Below are positions 42,444-51,230 of a stretch of DNA of 58,521 nt, piece by piece. Origin of the DNA: G963674505 sp964575975 (GTDB lineage Bacteria; Desulfobacterota; Desulfobacteria; Desulfobacterales; SKZT01); assembly GCA_964575975.1 (NCBI GenBank), contig CAZNTU010000009.1, positions 1-58,521 on the forward strand, read 5' to 3'. The translations under genes were made by a program, and so were the position numbers. Position 1 is the first letter of the stretch. The number at the start of each line of letters is the position of its first letter. The notes beneath the pieces are model-generated. The model ran no database searches. It was not told the origin of the DNA and was given only the letters and a program-made list of their open reading frames with translations.

Positions 42444-44402
42444 TTAGGGAATGAGCTTGATGTAGTCTTTCTTGAAGGTATCCCATTTACCGGCTTTGGG
42501 ATCGTACTTGGAGTTGACGAAGCAGAACCAGTTGGCGTCGTCCTGTCCGGGGTAGTCGGCCTGATAGTAGAATCCCGGATAACGGGTTTCTTTACGGAAC
42601 TGGATGTGACGCAGGTGAGCCTCGACCGTCCAAATGCGGTGTTTGATCTCCCATGCTCGCATCAGCTCGTGCAAGTCGCCGGCACCCAGTTTTTCGCAGT
42701 CTTCCTTCATGGTGTTCAGCATGTCCATGATGATCTCAAGGTTCTTGCTGGTGGTCATGTAGTAAGTGGCTGTTCCAGCGCCGTACTCATGGGTGGCTTT
42801 CATAAGGCGCAGCGCCATTCCCGAGGGTTTGACGTAAGCCGGATTGATGTCGATGGCGGTGGTGTAGTCCTTGTTCGCCAGGAACAGGCGTACCGGTTTG
42901 TAGACCAACTCCACCAATTCGTCCTTGGACTGTTTGATAGCCGGTTTGAACGCGGCGTTGTCGCGCACGAATCTGACCATTTCCTTGGCGACCATACGTC
43001 CCTCGGCATGGGAGCCGGAGGAGAACTTGTGGCCGGAGCAACCGACGCCGTCGCCTGCGGTGAACAGACCGTTGACGGTGGTCATGCGGTTGTAGCCCCA
43101 CTTGTAGGCGGCCGGTACCCAGTCGTAGTTCGGGCCGGAGACCCAGAAACCGCAGCAGCCGGAGTGCGAACCCAACAGGTAGGGCTCGGTCGGCATAACT
43201 TCGGAGTTTTTCTTCTCGGGCTCGGTGTCGGTGGCGCACCACAGGTTGGCCTGTCCGCAGGTCATGTCGAGGAAGTCTTCCCAAGCTTCGGCTTCCAGAT
43301 GCTTGAGTTCCTTCTTGTCCATGGTTTTTCCGAGGGTGGCCAGAGCGGTGACGGTGTCCATGATGATCGGGCCGCGGCCTTCTTTCATCTCGAACAGCAT
43401 CAGGTGGTTACGCAGACAGGTCGGGGTGATGGCGGCGGTTCCGTACGGAGCGTATCTCTCCAGTTCTTTCTTGGCTGCATCGCTTGCTGCGAAGTTCTCG
43501 CCCAGACCGTTCAGGGTTTTGGCCTTGAACAGGAGGAACCATGCGCCGACCGGGCCGTAACCGTCTTTAAAACGGGCCGGGGTGAAACGGTTTTCCATCA
43601 TGGAAAGCTCGGCGCCCACTTTCATGCCCATGTAATAGGTGGAACCGGCATTCCATACGGGGTACCAGGCGCGGCCTTTGCCCTCGCCGACCGAACGCGG
43701 CTGGTAAATGTTGACAGCGCCGCCGCAAGCGATCATAACGGCCTTGGCTTTGATGATGTAAACTTTGTTCTCGCGCAGAGAGAAACCGACAGCGCCGGCT
43801 ACCTGATTCTCTTTGTTGGCGTCCAGCAGAAGCTCGACGATAAAGCAACGCTCGAGAATGTTGTCCTCGCCGATGGCTTTCTTGGCGGCCTCGGCCACGA
43901 TCCTCTTGTAGGACTCGCCGTTGATCATGATCTGCCATTTACCGGTACGGACAGGTTTGGCGCCGCCTTTCAACGACCCCATTTTCAGGCCTTTTTTGCC
44001 GTCCAGGTTCTTTCCGTCTTCGGTTTTCTTCCAAATCGGAAGTCCCCACTCCTCGAACAGATGCACGGAGTCGTCCACGTGGCAGCCAAGGTCGAAAATC
44101 AGGTCTTCGCGAACAAGTCCCATCAGGTCGTTACGTACCATGCGGACGTAATCGTCGGGGGAGTTTTCGCCGATGTAGGTATTGATGGCGGAAAGGCCCT
44201 GCGCAACAGCGCCGCTTCTTTCCATGGCGGCTTTGTCGCAAAGCAGAACTTTTTGATCTTCGGGCAACCATTTCTTAACCTCGAAAGCAGTGCCGCAAGC
44301 AGCCATACCGCCGCCTACGATCAGGACGTCAACTTCTTTCTCCACTACTTCGGGATCCTTAACCGCTTTAAGCTCACCAGCTACCTTATTTGGTAATGCC
44401 AT
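42444..44402 (-). CDS. aprA: Adenylylsulfate reductase alpha subunit
   Basis: This 652-residue catalytic flavoprotein of dissimilatory sulfate reduction reduces APS to sulfite and AMP, with FAD. The FAD-binding start is VDVLIVGGGMAACGTAFEVK. Conserved AprA stretches include AINTYIGENSPDDYVRMVRN, FDLGCHVDDSVHLFEEWGLP, ITPTCLRNHLMLFEMKEGRG, SGCCGFWVSGPNYDW and GDGVGCSGHKFSSGSHAEGR. AGGAGG precedes the ATG. It lies 64 bp after aprB in one operon, and a terminator follows. Codon use looks strongly biased, as expected for an abundant protein. Confidence 0.97.
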   Translation of the reverse strand: MALPNKVAGELKAVKDPEVVEKEVDVLIVGGGMAACGTAFEVKKWLPEDQKVLLCDKAAMERSGAVAQGLSAINTYIGENSPDDYVRMVRNDLMGLVREDLIFDLGCHVDDSVHLFEEWGLPIWKKTEDGKNLDGKKGLKMGSLKGGAKPVRTGKWQIMINGESYKRIVAEAAKKAIGEDNILERCFIVELLLDANKENQVAGAVGFSLRENKVYIIKAKAVMIACGGAVNIYQPRSVGEGKGRAWYPVWNAGSTYYMGMKVGAELSMMENRFTPARFKDGYGPVGAWFLLFKAKTLNGLGENFAASDAAKKELERYAPYGTAAITPTCLRNHLMLFEMKEGRGPIIMDTVTALATLGKTMDKKELKHLEAEAWEDFLDMTCGQANLWCATDTEPEKKNSEVMPTEPYLLGSHSGCCGFWVSGPNYDWVPAAYKWGYNRMTTVNGLFTAGDGVGCSGHKFSSGSHAEGRMVAKEMVRFVRDNAAFKPAIKQSKDELVELVYKPVRLFLANKDYTTAIDINPAYVKPSGMALRLMKATHEYGAGTATYYMTTSKNLEIIMDMLNTMKEDCEKLGAGDLHELMRAWEIKHRIWTVEAHLRHIQFRKETRYPGFYYQADYPGQDDANWFCFVNSKYDPKAGKWDTFKKDYIKLIP

Positions 44403-44466
44403 ATTTTATCCTCCTAAAAAGTTAAATCGTATTGCAAATTGAGGAAAATCCCGCCGAACGCTTGGA

Positions 44467-44904
44467 TTATGCAAGCTCCTTCGGGGTCGGAATGGTGTAT
44501 CCATCGGCTTCCTCGGTGGCCAGCAAGCCGCTGTCCAGATTCTTGCCCTTGAGGCTGCTGTATGCGTTGGCCTCGCCTTCCGGGGTCGTCCGGATGGGGA
44601 ACTTAAAGCGTTTGACCGTGCCGTTTCTGAACTTGCAGGTCCACATTACATCTTCGGTACCCATCATCGGCATTACGCTGCTTCCAAGGGGTACGAAGTC
44701 GGAGTATCCGCGCACTTCGATGGCCTGGGTCGGGCAGATTTTCACGCACGAAAAGCATTCCCAGCACTGATCGGGCTCCTGGTTATAGGCCTTCATTGCG
44801 TTCGGGTCCAAAACCATCAGGTCGTTGGGACAAATGTACATACATGCAGTCTTGTCCCCGCCTTTGCAGCCGTCACATTTTTCTTGAATTACAAAGCTTG
44901 GCAT
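44467..44904 (-). CDS. aprB: Adenylylsulfate reductase beta subunit
   Basis: This 145-residue electron-transfer partner of AprA carries two 4Fe-4S clusters. The first cluster motif is CDGCKGGDKTACMYICP with the characteristic insertion, and the second is CWECFSCVKICP. The C-terminal tail, about 40 residues with NGTVKRFKFPIRTTPEG, wraps around AprA in known structures. AGGAGGG precedes the ATG. It is the first gene of aprBA, behind a strong promoter at 45144-45172. The sat (ATP sulfurylase) gene, sometimes nearby, is absent here. Confidence 0.96.
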   Translation of the reverse strand: MPSFVIQEKCDGCKGGDKTACMYICPNDLMVLDPNAMKAYNQEPDQCWECFSCVKICPTQAIEVRGYSDFVPLGSSVMPMMGTEDVMWTCKFRNGTVKRFKFPIRTTPEGEANAYSSLKGKNLDSGLLATEEADGYTIPTPKELA

Positions 44905-45143
44905 TAATAATCCCTCCTAGCGTTAAACGGTTGTTGGTGTTATCCAATCACGAACCATATACCGGTAAATAAATCCTGAAAAACTATTTCACACCTCCTT
45001 CCTCAAATTGCTCGTTACAGAGCGCGTCTTTTTCTTGAAACTCGTTGTTTTTTAATCCCAAAAACTTTATGGTCGCCAAACGACGAATAATCGAAATGTG
45101 TAATAATATTAATGAGATATGTATCGTTTAAAATCAAAGCGCA

Positions 45144-45172
45144 TATTTAGCATCCATGATTTGCAATGTCAA
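45144..45172 (-). promoter_or_regulatory. Strong sigma-70-like promoter of aprBA
   Basis: On the minus strand TTGACA (45172-45167), a 17-bp spacer and TAAATA (45149-45144). This would give a leader of about 230 nt before aprB. A separate TGAACACAGTTCA inverted repeat at 45295-45307 and a run of nine C at 45392-45400 lie further upstream. No gene is supportable in 44905-45570. Confidence 0.65.
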
Positions 45173-45570
45173 GAACTTTTAACCGGATAATTTAAAAAAT
45201 GAGAACCGACGCCCTTGGGAGCAGAGAGCTTCCCAACAAATGGGGGAACCGACGAAAGATATACACCATATATTGTGCAAAGACTAAAACATAGTGAACA
45301 CAGTTCATTAAAAAATTCGAATTTCTCTTCCGGCGGGCCGCATGCAAGCCCCGCTTTCTCCCGATACCATTTCCCTCCCCCGAAACTCTCTCCCCCCCCC
45401 AGTCGGCCAACCCGAAAAAAACGCGAAAGAACATCGAATTCGCGAATTTAACGAGCCTCTCCTTGCCACGAACTTAAAAAATGTTTTATTATACGCGGCA
45501 TTCGAAAAAACGCAATCGATTTTCTTTAACGTGAAAAAGGGAACCAAACCATCAAAAGGAAATAAAAACA

Positions 45571-46317
45571 ATGGACAACCAATTCGTCGCGATCGGTCCC
45601 GACGATTTTTTCACATTCTCGTGCGGGCCACATGTGCCGTGTTTCAACGGATGCTGCCGCGACCTGAACCAATTTTTAACCCCATACGACATCATGCGTC
45701 TTAAAAACCATACGGGTCTTTCATACCGGGAATTTCTGGAACGATACGCCGTTCAGCACACAGGGCCCGAAACAGGACTTCCCGTGGTTCGACTCAGGCA
45801 AGACCCGGCCGATTCTCTGAAATGCCCGTTTGTTACGCCCGAAGGATGCGGCGTCTACGAAAACAGGCCTTCCTCTTGCAGAATTTATCCTCTCGCCCGG
45901 GCCGTTTCCCGCAACCGGGAAACAGGCGTCGTCGCCGAGCATTTCATGCTCCTCAAGGAACCCCATTGTCGTGGATTCGAGAGTGGTGAAAAACAGACCG
46001 TCAGGCAATGGATGGAAGACCAAGGTCTGCCCTTTTACAATCAGACCAACGATCTGCTCATGGAGATCATAAGCGCCAAGAACCGCTTTCTGCCGGGTCC
46101 GCTTGATTTGAAGTCCGCTCGATTGTTTCACATGGCCTGCTACGATCTGGACGATTTCCGAAAAAACATATTCGACAAAGGTGAACTGGAAGCGTCCGAC
46201 TTCGACCAAGAACTCTTCGACTTGGCGAGGACGGGGGACGACGTCGCCCTCTTGAAAATAAGCCTCGCTTGGCTTAAAAGGACGCTTTTCGGCAATCTCG
46301 ACGACAGTCTTTCATAA
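45571..46317 (+). CDS. YkgJ-type cysteine-cluster protein (paralogue 1)
   Basis: This 248-residue member of the YkgJ (zinc/iron-chelating) family has FSCGPHVPCFNGCCRDLNQF, a Cys-rich N-terminal motif, then LKCPFVTPEGCGVYENRPSS followed by CRIYPLAR, and a late Cys in EPHCRGF. These cysteines are thought to bind a metal or Fe-S cluster; the biological role is unknown. AAAAGGAA precedes the ATG. It is closely similar in layout to the protein at 47243-48034 (both have PYDVMRLK or PYDIMRLK after the first Cys group). It lies next to the SDR gene, separated by a long hairpin. Confidence 0.85.
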   Translation: MDNQFVAIGPDDFFTFSCGPHVPCFNGCCRDLNQFLTPYDIMRLKNHTGLSYREFLERYAVQHTGPETGLPVVRLRQDPADSLKCPFVTPEGCGVYENRPSSCRIYPLARAVSRNRETGVVAEHFMLLKEPHCRGFESGEKQTVRQWMEDQGLPFYNQTNDLLMEIISAKNRFLPGPLDLKSARLFHMACYDLDDFRKNIFDKGELEASDFDQELFDLARTGDDVALLKISLAWLKRTLFGNLDDSLS

Positions 46318-46322
46318 AAAGC

Positions 46323-46412
46323 GGGTGGCCGGTCGAATCGGTTGACGGATCGGTTCTCTTCCCTTTAGGCGGAATTGCCGCATCCTTCGTCGACCGATTC
46401 GGCCCGCCACCC
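46323..46412. promoter_or_regulatory. Long intercistronic stem-loop
   Basis: A 25-nt arm at 46323-46347 (GGGTGGCCGGTCGAATCGGT then TGACG) pairs with 46388-46412, with three mismatches, some of them G-U. The 40-nt loop contains a second small stem, GGCGG/GCCGC-like. There is no T-run after it, so it is not a simple terminator. Confidence 0.55.
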
Positions 46413-46432
46413 ATAAATGGAAAGAAAGATCA

Positions 46433-47248
46433 ATGGAATTGAAAAAAAAGGTCGCTCTGGTTCTCGGGGCCGTCAAAGGGATCGGAAAGGAAATCGGCCT
46501 TGCGCTTGCCCGAAATGGCGTGAAGGTAGCTTTGACCTATTTCGATTGGCCCGAAGCGGTCGAGAGCATGAAATCGGATTTCGCCCAATCGGGCACCGAA
46601 CACCTTATTATAAAGGCGGATCTTTTGGACACGGAAAAAATAGGCGAAGTCGTGGAAAAAACGGTAGCCCGATTCGATCGCCTCGACATCTTGATCAACA
46701 ATATAGAAAGAGGCGGATGGCCCGTGGTCCACGGAGCTTATCGAAAGGAACAGTGGGACCTGGAGTTCGCGACGACTCTTCGGGCGAAATGGTGGGTATT
46801 CGACGCGGTTTTGCCGTATTTGAAAGCCTCGGGCGACGGCGCCGTGATCAATTTTTCGTCCATAGCCGGAATCGTGGGGCGTTCGGGGCCCGCCGGACTG
46901 ATATTCAACGACGGCTATTCGGCCGCCAATCGCGGAGTGTCTCTGTTGACGGAAACGTGGGCGCGAACGGGGGCGCCGGAGGTCCGCGTGAACGAAATCA
47001 TGCTGGGTTTCTTTAAAACGCGCCATGCGGAGGGAACGAGAGGATGGGGGCTTTTATCGCCGGAGCAGAAGGAGGCGATAATAGATCGCACTCCATTGGG
47101 CAGAACCGGCGATATGGAGGATGTTGTCAAAGCGGTGCTTTACATCTTGAAGGACGCTCCCTTCATGACCGGAAGCGTTTTGCGTCTGGACGGAGGTTTT
47201 GTCGTGGGAGGCGAAAAAGTTCCTCCGATGCCGGACGGGGTTTTATAA
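46433..47248 (+). CDS. SDR-family protein lacking the catalytic lysine
   Basis: This 271-residue short-chain dehydrogenase fold protein has the cofactor loop ALVLGAVKGIGKEIGLALAR (GxxxGIG) and ILINNIERGGWP. The Ser region is INFSSIAGIVG and the C-terminus reads TGSVLRLDGGFVVGGE. The active-site YxxxK reads YSAANRG: Tyr near residue 162 is kept but the Lys is Asn. It may therefore bind NAD(P) without normal catalysis, or use another mechanism. The start has only weak AAAGAAAGATCA in front. Its stop shares a TTATAA palindrome with the convergent YkgJ gene. Confidence 0.85.
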   Translation: MELKKKVALVLGAVKGIGKEIGLALARNGVKVALTYFDWPEAVESMKSDFAQSGTEHLIIKADLLDTEKIGEVVEKTVARFDRLDILINNIERGGWPVVHGAYRKEQWDLEFATTLRAKWWVFDAVLPYLKASGDGAVINFSSIAGIVGRSGPAGLIFNDGYSAANRGVSLLTETWARTGAPEVRVNEIMLGFFKTRHAEGTRGWGLLSPEQKEAIIDRTPLGRTGDMEDVVKAVLYILKDAPFMTGSVLRLDGGFVVGGEKVPPMPDGVL

Positions 47249-48034
47249 AGAGCGCTTGACATGTATGTTTTTCGACGGAACCGACCACACGAAGAATTTC
47301 ACCCATTCGAATCCGAATTCCAACAGAGCCAGGTCGTCTTTCTTCATTTTTTTGACCAAGGCGGATTTGATGTTGTAGCGCTTGAGAAAACTGCTTCCGA
47401 AAACGAATTCGCGAAATCCGTCGAGGTTGTAGACGGCCATGAACGCCATCTTGGCTTTTGACCCTTCCGGTCCTTCCAATCCCCAAGGATCGGATTGGAA
47501 CATCGCTCTTATTTTCGCCCACTTTGCGGTCATCCGATGATGCTGTTCGGCCTCCTGGTCCCTCTCCCAGGTTTTCGGCGTCCAGACCGTCGATTCGTCC
47601 TGCCCTCGGCAGAAATCGGGAGGCCTGAAAAAATGAACCGGCATGGCTTCCTTTCCTTTTCTGTCGAAAATCATTCCCTGCTCCACCGGAAAGGTACGGC
47701 AGGAGTCGGGACGGTCCGGGTATACGCGACAACCTTCGTCGGACAGAAAAGGGCATGTCATCTCGCTGTTTTCGGCCATGTGGAGCAACACGTCCGGAAA
47801 ATATTCTCCCGGCCGCAGGACCGCGTCCACGTATTTGTCCAAAAACTCGCCCGAGGAAATCCCCAGGTTGTGTTTCAAACGCATTACGTCGTACGGATAC
47901 AGAAAAAGATTCAGGTTGCGGCAGCACAGGTTGAAGCAGGAAACTCCCGGATGGCATTCGAAGGAAAACGTCGAATCTTCGTCCAGTCTTTTTCCCGGAA
48001 GTTCCCCTATCTTGTCGAGATCGATACTTTTCAT
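47243..48034 (-). CDS. YkgJ-type cysteine-cluster protein (paralogue 2)
   Basis: This 263-residue protein starts at the ATG 48034 (MKSIDLDKIGELPGKRL); the frame is open to 48097, but that would overlap the upstream gene. Cys motifs are FECHPGVSCFNLCCRNLNLF, CPFLSDEGCRVYPDRPDSC, and a later FCRGQDES. The same order as the protein at 45571 indicates a duplication within this neighbourhood. The gene follows another YkgJ-type gene by 16 bp, so they form an operon. Metal binding is likely; function unknown. Confidence 0.82.
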   Translation of the reverse strand: MKSIDLDKIGELPGKRLDEDSTFSFECHPGVSCFNLCCRNLNLFLYPYDVMRLKHNLGISSGEFLDKYVDAVLRPGEYFPDVLLHMAENSEMTCPFLSDEGCRVYPDRPDSCRTFPVEQGMIFDRKGKEAMPVHFFRPPDFCRGQDESTVWTPKTWERDQEAEQHHRMTAKWAKIRAMFQSDPWGLEGPEGSKAKMAFMAVYNLDGFREFVFGSSFLKRYNIKSALVKKMKKDDLALLEFGFEWVKFFVWSVPSKNIHVKRSL

Positions 48035-48050
48035 GCTTTGTTCGCAAACC

Positions 48051-48689
48051 TTATGGTATCGCCAAATCGTCGGGATCGCACAGGACGATTTGCGCAACGG
48101 TCATTTTGATTTTTCGGTCGAGTCCGAGGCTTTTTTTGAATTCGTTCTCCAGCGCCGATAGTTTCAGGTAAAACTGCGTGCGGTCGAACGGACGATAGTT
48201 CATGCTTTCGCATTGGCGGGAAAAAGCATCGCACCCGGGCATAACGATCAGACGAGCCGAACCGAGCCCGCCGGGCGGCTTCAATTCGCTTGGAATTCCG
48301 TGAAGCCTGCAAATCATAGGACGGTTTTCGTAGACGGCGCAACGCCCCTCGAAATTCACGGGGCACATGATTCTGACCGCCCCTTCGTCTTTATCGGCTT
48401 CGGCGTGGGCGACGACAACATCTTTCGCTTTTTCGAGGGCTTGTTTACGCAAATTGTCGGGAAGCTCCTCTATCGCTTTTTTCAGACAAAAAAATTCAAG
48501 AAACGTGTGGTGATGAAATCTGGTCAGGCAGCAGTTGTCGTCGCATCCGTCGCAGACAAATCCGTAATGGGCGGCGGCTTTCGCGTATTTTTCGTCCATC
48601 GACGAAAACAAAGCCTTCAGCTTCTCGAAAAAAACGGCAAGGGAAGCGTCCGATAAAATTTCACGGCTCCCGGGCGCGCTGTCGTTCAT
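48051..48689 (-). CDS. YkgJ-type cysteine-cluster protein (paralogue 3)
   Basis: This 212-residue member of the same superfamily belongs to a different subgroup: GFVCDGCDDNCCLTRFHHHT (C-x2-C-x3-CC), then CPVNFEGRCAVYENRPMICR with LHGIPSEL, and a final VMPGCDAF Cys. The helical N-terminus begins after SREILSDASLAVFFEKLKAL. It is upstream of and 16 bp from paralogue 2, on the same strand, and 36 bp downstream of dgt, so the three may be cotranscribed. The conserved cysteines suggest a metal or Fe-S site; the function is not known. Confidence 0.85.
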   Translation of the reverse strand: MNDSAPGSREILSDASLAVFFEKLKALFSSMDEKYAKAAAHYGFVCDGCDDNCCLTRFHHHTFLEFFCLKKAIEELPDNLRKQALEKAKDVVVAHAEADKDEGAVRIMCPVNFEGRCAVYENRPMICRLHGIPSELKPPGGLGSARLIVMPGCDAFSRQCESMNYRPFDRTQFYLKLSALENEFKKSLGLDRKIKMTVAQIVLCDPDDLAIP

Positions 48690-48725
48690 TGATTTTCCTC
48701 GCTATCGTCAATGGATATTTGCGGA

Positions 48726-49844
48726 TTATACCTGGGGCGAGGGGAAAAAAATCTTCGAGTAGAGATTCAATGCATAGCGGTCGGTCATGCTGGCGATGAA
48801 ATCGCAGACAATCCTTTCCCTGGGTTGGCCGTTTTTCGCCACGGCACCCATTTCCACGCTGTTCATTTCCCGGTACAGCATCTCCTCGTTTTCCATCAGG
48901 AAGGCGTAAAGTTCCGAGAGGATCTTTTTGGCCTTCAAAAACTCCTTGTGGACCTTTTCGGAACGGTAGACGTTTTCGTAAAGAAATTCCCGCAAAACGG
49001 TCATGGCCTCGTGAACGGAATCGCTTATTCGCAGCCGAAACCGGTTGTTCTCCTCGCGGCTCGAGAATATGAGGTCCCGAATCATGGTGGTGGCGCGTTC
49101 CGAGTGGCTCTCCCCCAAGGTATCCACGCAAATGTTCGGAATCTGTTCCCTTTTGACCACTCCGCTTCTGATGGCGTCGTCCAAATCGTGGTTTAAATAG
49201 GCCATTATATCGGCGATTCTGACGATCCTTCCCTCTATGGTCACGGCAAGTTCCCGGGGATTGTCGGGTAGAATCTCCCCGTACCCCTTCGAATGCTTTA
49301 AAATACCGTCCCTAACCTCGTAGGTCAGATTCAGCCCCTTGCCGTTTTTTTCCAGAATATCCACAACCCGCAGGCTCTGCTTGTGGTGGGAAAATTCGTT
49401 CGATCCGATTTCCTTCAGGGCCATTTCGCCACTGTGGCCGAAGGGAGGATGCCCGAGGTCGTGCCCCAAAGCTATGGCCTCCGCCAAATCCTCGTTCAAT
49501 CTCATAGCTCTCGCGATGGTGCGTGCCATCTGGGAGACTTCCAAAGTATGCGTCAGGCGGGTCCGATAGACATCCCCCATGGGGGAAAGGAACACTTGGG
49601 TTTTGTATTTCATGCGTCTGAACGCATTGGAATAGACGATTCTGTCCCGATCGACCTGGAAAGGCGTTCGTATGGTGCATGTCTTTTCGGATATGCGTCG
49701 CCCGCGCGTGTGGGAACTCAAACATCCATAAGGGGAGATGAACCCTTTTTCCCTGTCTTGAAAATCCTCGCGAATCGAAAATCTTTCCGTTTCGCTTTCG
49801 ATTTGCGGCACTCCGGCCGCTTCCCTGTTTATAGTCGTCGGCAC
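48726..49844 (-). CDS. dgt: Deoxyguanosinetriphosphate triphosphohydrolase-like HD protein
   Basis: This 372-residue dNTPase of the HD family cleaves dNTPs to nucleosides and triphosphate. Visible are the metal motif pieces RLTHTLEVSQMARTIARAMR (H), ALGHDLGHPPFGHSGE (HD), and the later AYLNHDLDDAIRSG (D). The N-terminal FRMKYKTQ-like region (SNAFRRMKYKTQVFLSPMGD) is typical of Dgt group 2. It starts the possible dgt-ykgJ-ykgJ operon. No convincing ribosome site precedes the ATG. Confidence 0.93.
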   Translation of the reverse strand: MPTTINREAAGVPQIESETERFSIREDFQDREKGFISPYGCLSSHTRGRRISEKTCTIRTPFQVDRDRIVYSNAFRRMKYKTQVFLSPMGDVYRTRLTHTLEVSQMARTIARAMRLNEDLAEAIALGHDLGHPPFGHSGEMALKEIGSNEFSHHKQSLRVVDILEKNGKGLNLTYEVRDGILKHSKGYGEILPDNPRELAVTIEGRIVRIADIMAYLNHDLDDAIRSGVVKREQIPNICVDTLGESHSERATTMIRDLIFSSREENNRFRLRISDSVHEAMTVLREFLYENVYRSEKVHKEFLKAKKILSELYAFLMENEEMLYREMNSVEMGAVAKNGQPRERIVCDFIASMTDRYALNLYSKIFFPSPQV

Positions 49845-49993
49845 GACCTGTTCACCAATCCGTTAAAATTAAAATAAAAACCGAGAACGCGCAGTATTTT
49901 CACAATTCATTTGATTTGTAAAGAAAAATCTGTTTATATCCCGAACTGCCGCTTGTTGGGCTAAAATTTAATGCGTTTTATCGGATTGTATAT

Positions 49994-50551
49994 ATGAACG
50001 AATCGAAACATCACTTGGTACTCGGCGAGATGGAGGATTTTCTCACCGGCGAAACGATCGAGGACAATCACGACGAGCGTTTGCGTCAAGGGCTCGCACG
50101 GTTTCTGGTGGGTCGGAAGGGCTACGAAAAAACGGATGTGACGGCAAAGGTCCCGCTGGTCGCTCGGGCCGGCGACAAGAAGGCCATGCTGAAAATCGAT
50201 TTTTGCGTACGAGTTCGCGACAAAGTCGTCATGGTCGTCAAATACGGTCCGGGCAGCCTAGTCACCCGCGTACGGCCCGCCCTCGCTGTCTCCAGGCTTC
50301 TGAAACCCTATCAGATTCCTCTTGTGGTGGTTTCGAACGGAATAGACGCGGAGTTGCTGGATGGAGCAACGGGAAGAATTCTCGGCAACGACCTTTCGGC
50401 CATCCCCGAAAAAAAAGAGATCGTCGATAGATTCGACAATTACAATTTCAAGCCGATTCCCGAGAATCGGACGGAAATGGAATCTCGGATATTGTACGCG
50501 TACGAGGTCGACGATTCCTGTCCTTGCGACGGCAACGTCTGCCGGTTGTGA
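49994..50551 (+). CDS. HsdR N-terminal-like domain protein
   Basis: This 185-residue stand-alone protein resembles the type I restriction enzyme R-subunit N-terminal (HSDR_N) family. The nuclease-like core reads AMLKIDFCVRVRDKVVMVVK and YGPGSLVTRVRPALAVSRLL. A cysteine-rich tail, CPCDGNVCRL, closes the protein. No methylase or specificity subunit is nearby, so it is not a restriction system; such orphans are common in deltaproteobacteria and of unknown role. The deaminase gene follows closely. The ribosome site is weak (an A/T-rich start region). Confidence 0.8.
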   Translation: MNESKHHLVLGEMEDFLTGETIEDNHDERLRQGLARFLVGRKGYEKTDVTAKVPLVARAGDKKAMLKIDFCVRVRDKVVMVVKYGPGSLVTRVRPALAVSRLLKPYQIPLVVVSNGIDAELLDGATGRILGNDLSAIPEKKEIVDRFDNYNFKPIPENRTEMESRILYAYEVDDSCPCDGNVCRL

Positions 50552-50601
50552 TCCGTCTTATGCAAAACCATAGTAAAGGTATCGAAAAAGGCCGCGACTT
50601 G

Positions 50602-51102
50602 ATGGAACGCGACGAATATTTCATGGGATTCGCTCTTGGCGAAGCGAAGAAAGCCCTTGCGGCGGGCGAGTTTCCCGTTGGATGCGTCATGGTCGAAAAT
50701 GACCGGGTCGTCGTGGGCGGCGCCAGAAAGAACAGCCTGGAGCATGCCAACGAAATCGACCATGCCGAGATACTCGCATTGCGGAACCTGGCTTCATTGA
50801 ACGGAAATATCGATCACAAGGAATTTACGGTCTATTGTACCATGGAACCGTGCCTGATGTGTTTCGCCGCATTGATTCTTGCGGGGACAAGGCGCATCGT
50901 TTGGGCCTACGAGGACGTCATGGGCGGAGGCACCAATTGCGACCTGTCGGCGCTCGCCCCTCTTTATTCCAACTGCGGAGTCGAGATCAGGACCCGCGTT
51001 CGTAGGCGGGAAAGCCTGGAACTGTTCAAAGCTTTTTTTTCGAATCCCGATTGTCGGTACTGGCGTGGAAGCCTGCTTGCGGAATATACTTTAAGACAGT
51101 AA
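50602..51102 (+). CDS. Nucleoside/tRNA deaminase (TadA-like)
   Basis: This zinc-dependent deaminase of the cytidine/deoxycytidylate family has the metal ligands in EIDHAEILALRN (HAE with catalytic Glu) and TMEPCLMCFAAL (PCxxC). FPVGCVMVENDRVV is the substrate-pocket segment. I list the start at 50602 (MERDEYFMGFAL); an ATG at 50560 is an alternative that adds 14 residues. The protein is TadA-like in overall pattern but could act on guanine or other bases. It lies just after the HsdR-N domain gene and before infC. Confidence 0.85.
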   Translation: MERDEYFMGFALGEAKKALAAGEFPVGCVMVENDRVVVGGARKNSLEHANEIDHAEILALRNLASLNGNIDHKEFTVYCTMEPCLMCFAALILAGTRRIVWAYEDVMGGGTNCDLSALAPLYSNCGVEIRTRVRRRESLELFKAFFSNPDCRYWRGSLLAEYTLRQ

Positions 51103-51121
51103 ACTTTCTTTCATTTTTTTC

Positions 51122-51150
51122 TTGCAATTATCGAATCCGTTTTATATTCT
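51122..51150 (+). promoter_or_regulatory. Promoter of the infC operon
   Basis: TTGCAA (51122-51127) and TATTCT (51145-51150) are spaced by 17 bp, about 80 bp before the infC start. Confidence 0.5.
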
Positions 51151-51230
51151 TGGAGATTGAAAAAATTATTTTGTCGGCGTACGCCTTGAGGCTTGGTAAC
51201 GCCAAAAAAACTCTGTGGGAGGTGAAAAGC

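Noticed and set aside
42417..44396. 659-codon plus-strand frame opposite aprA
   Set aside because: Antisense shadow caused by biased codon use in aprA.
45393..45400. Run of C as a phase-variation switch
   Set aside because: It lies in a gap with no supportable gene or promoter element around it.
49994..50551. Type I restriction system
   Set aside because: Only the HsdR N-terminal-like domain is present; no helicase, methylase or specificity gene is nearby.
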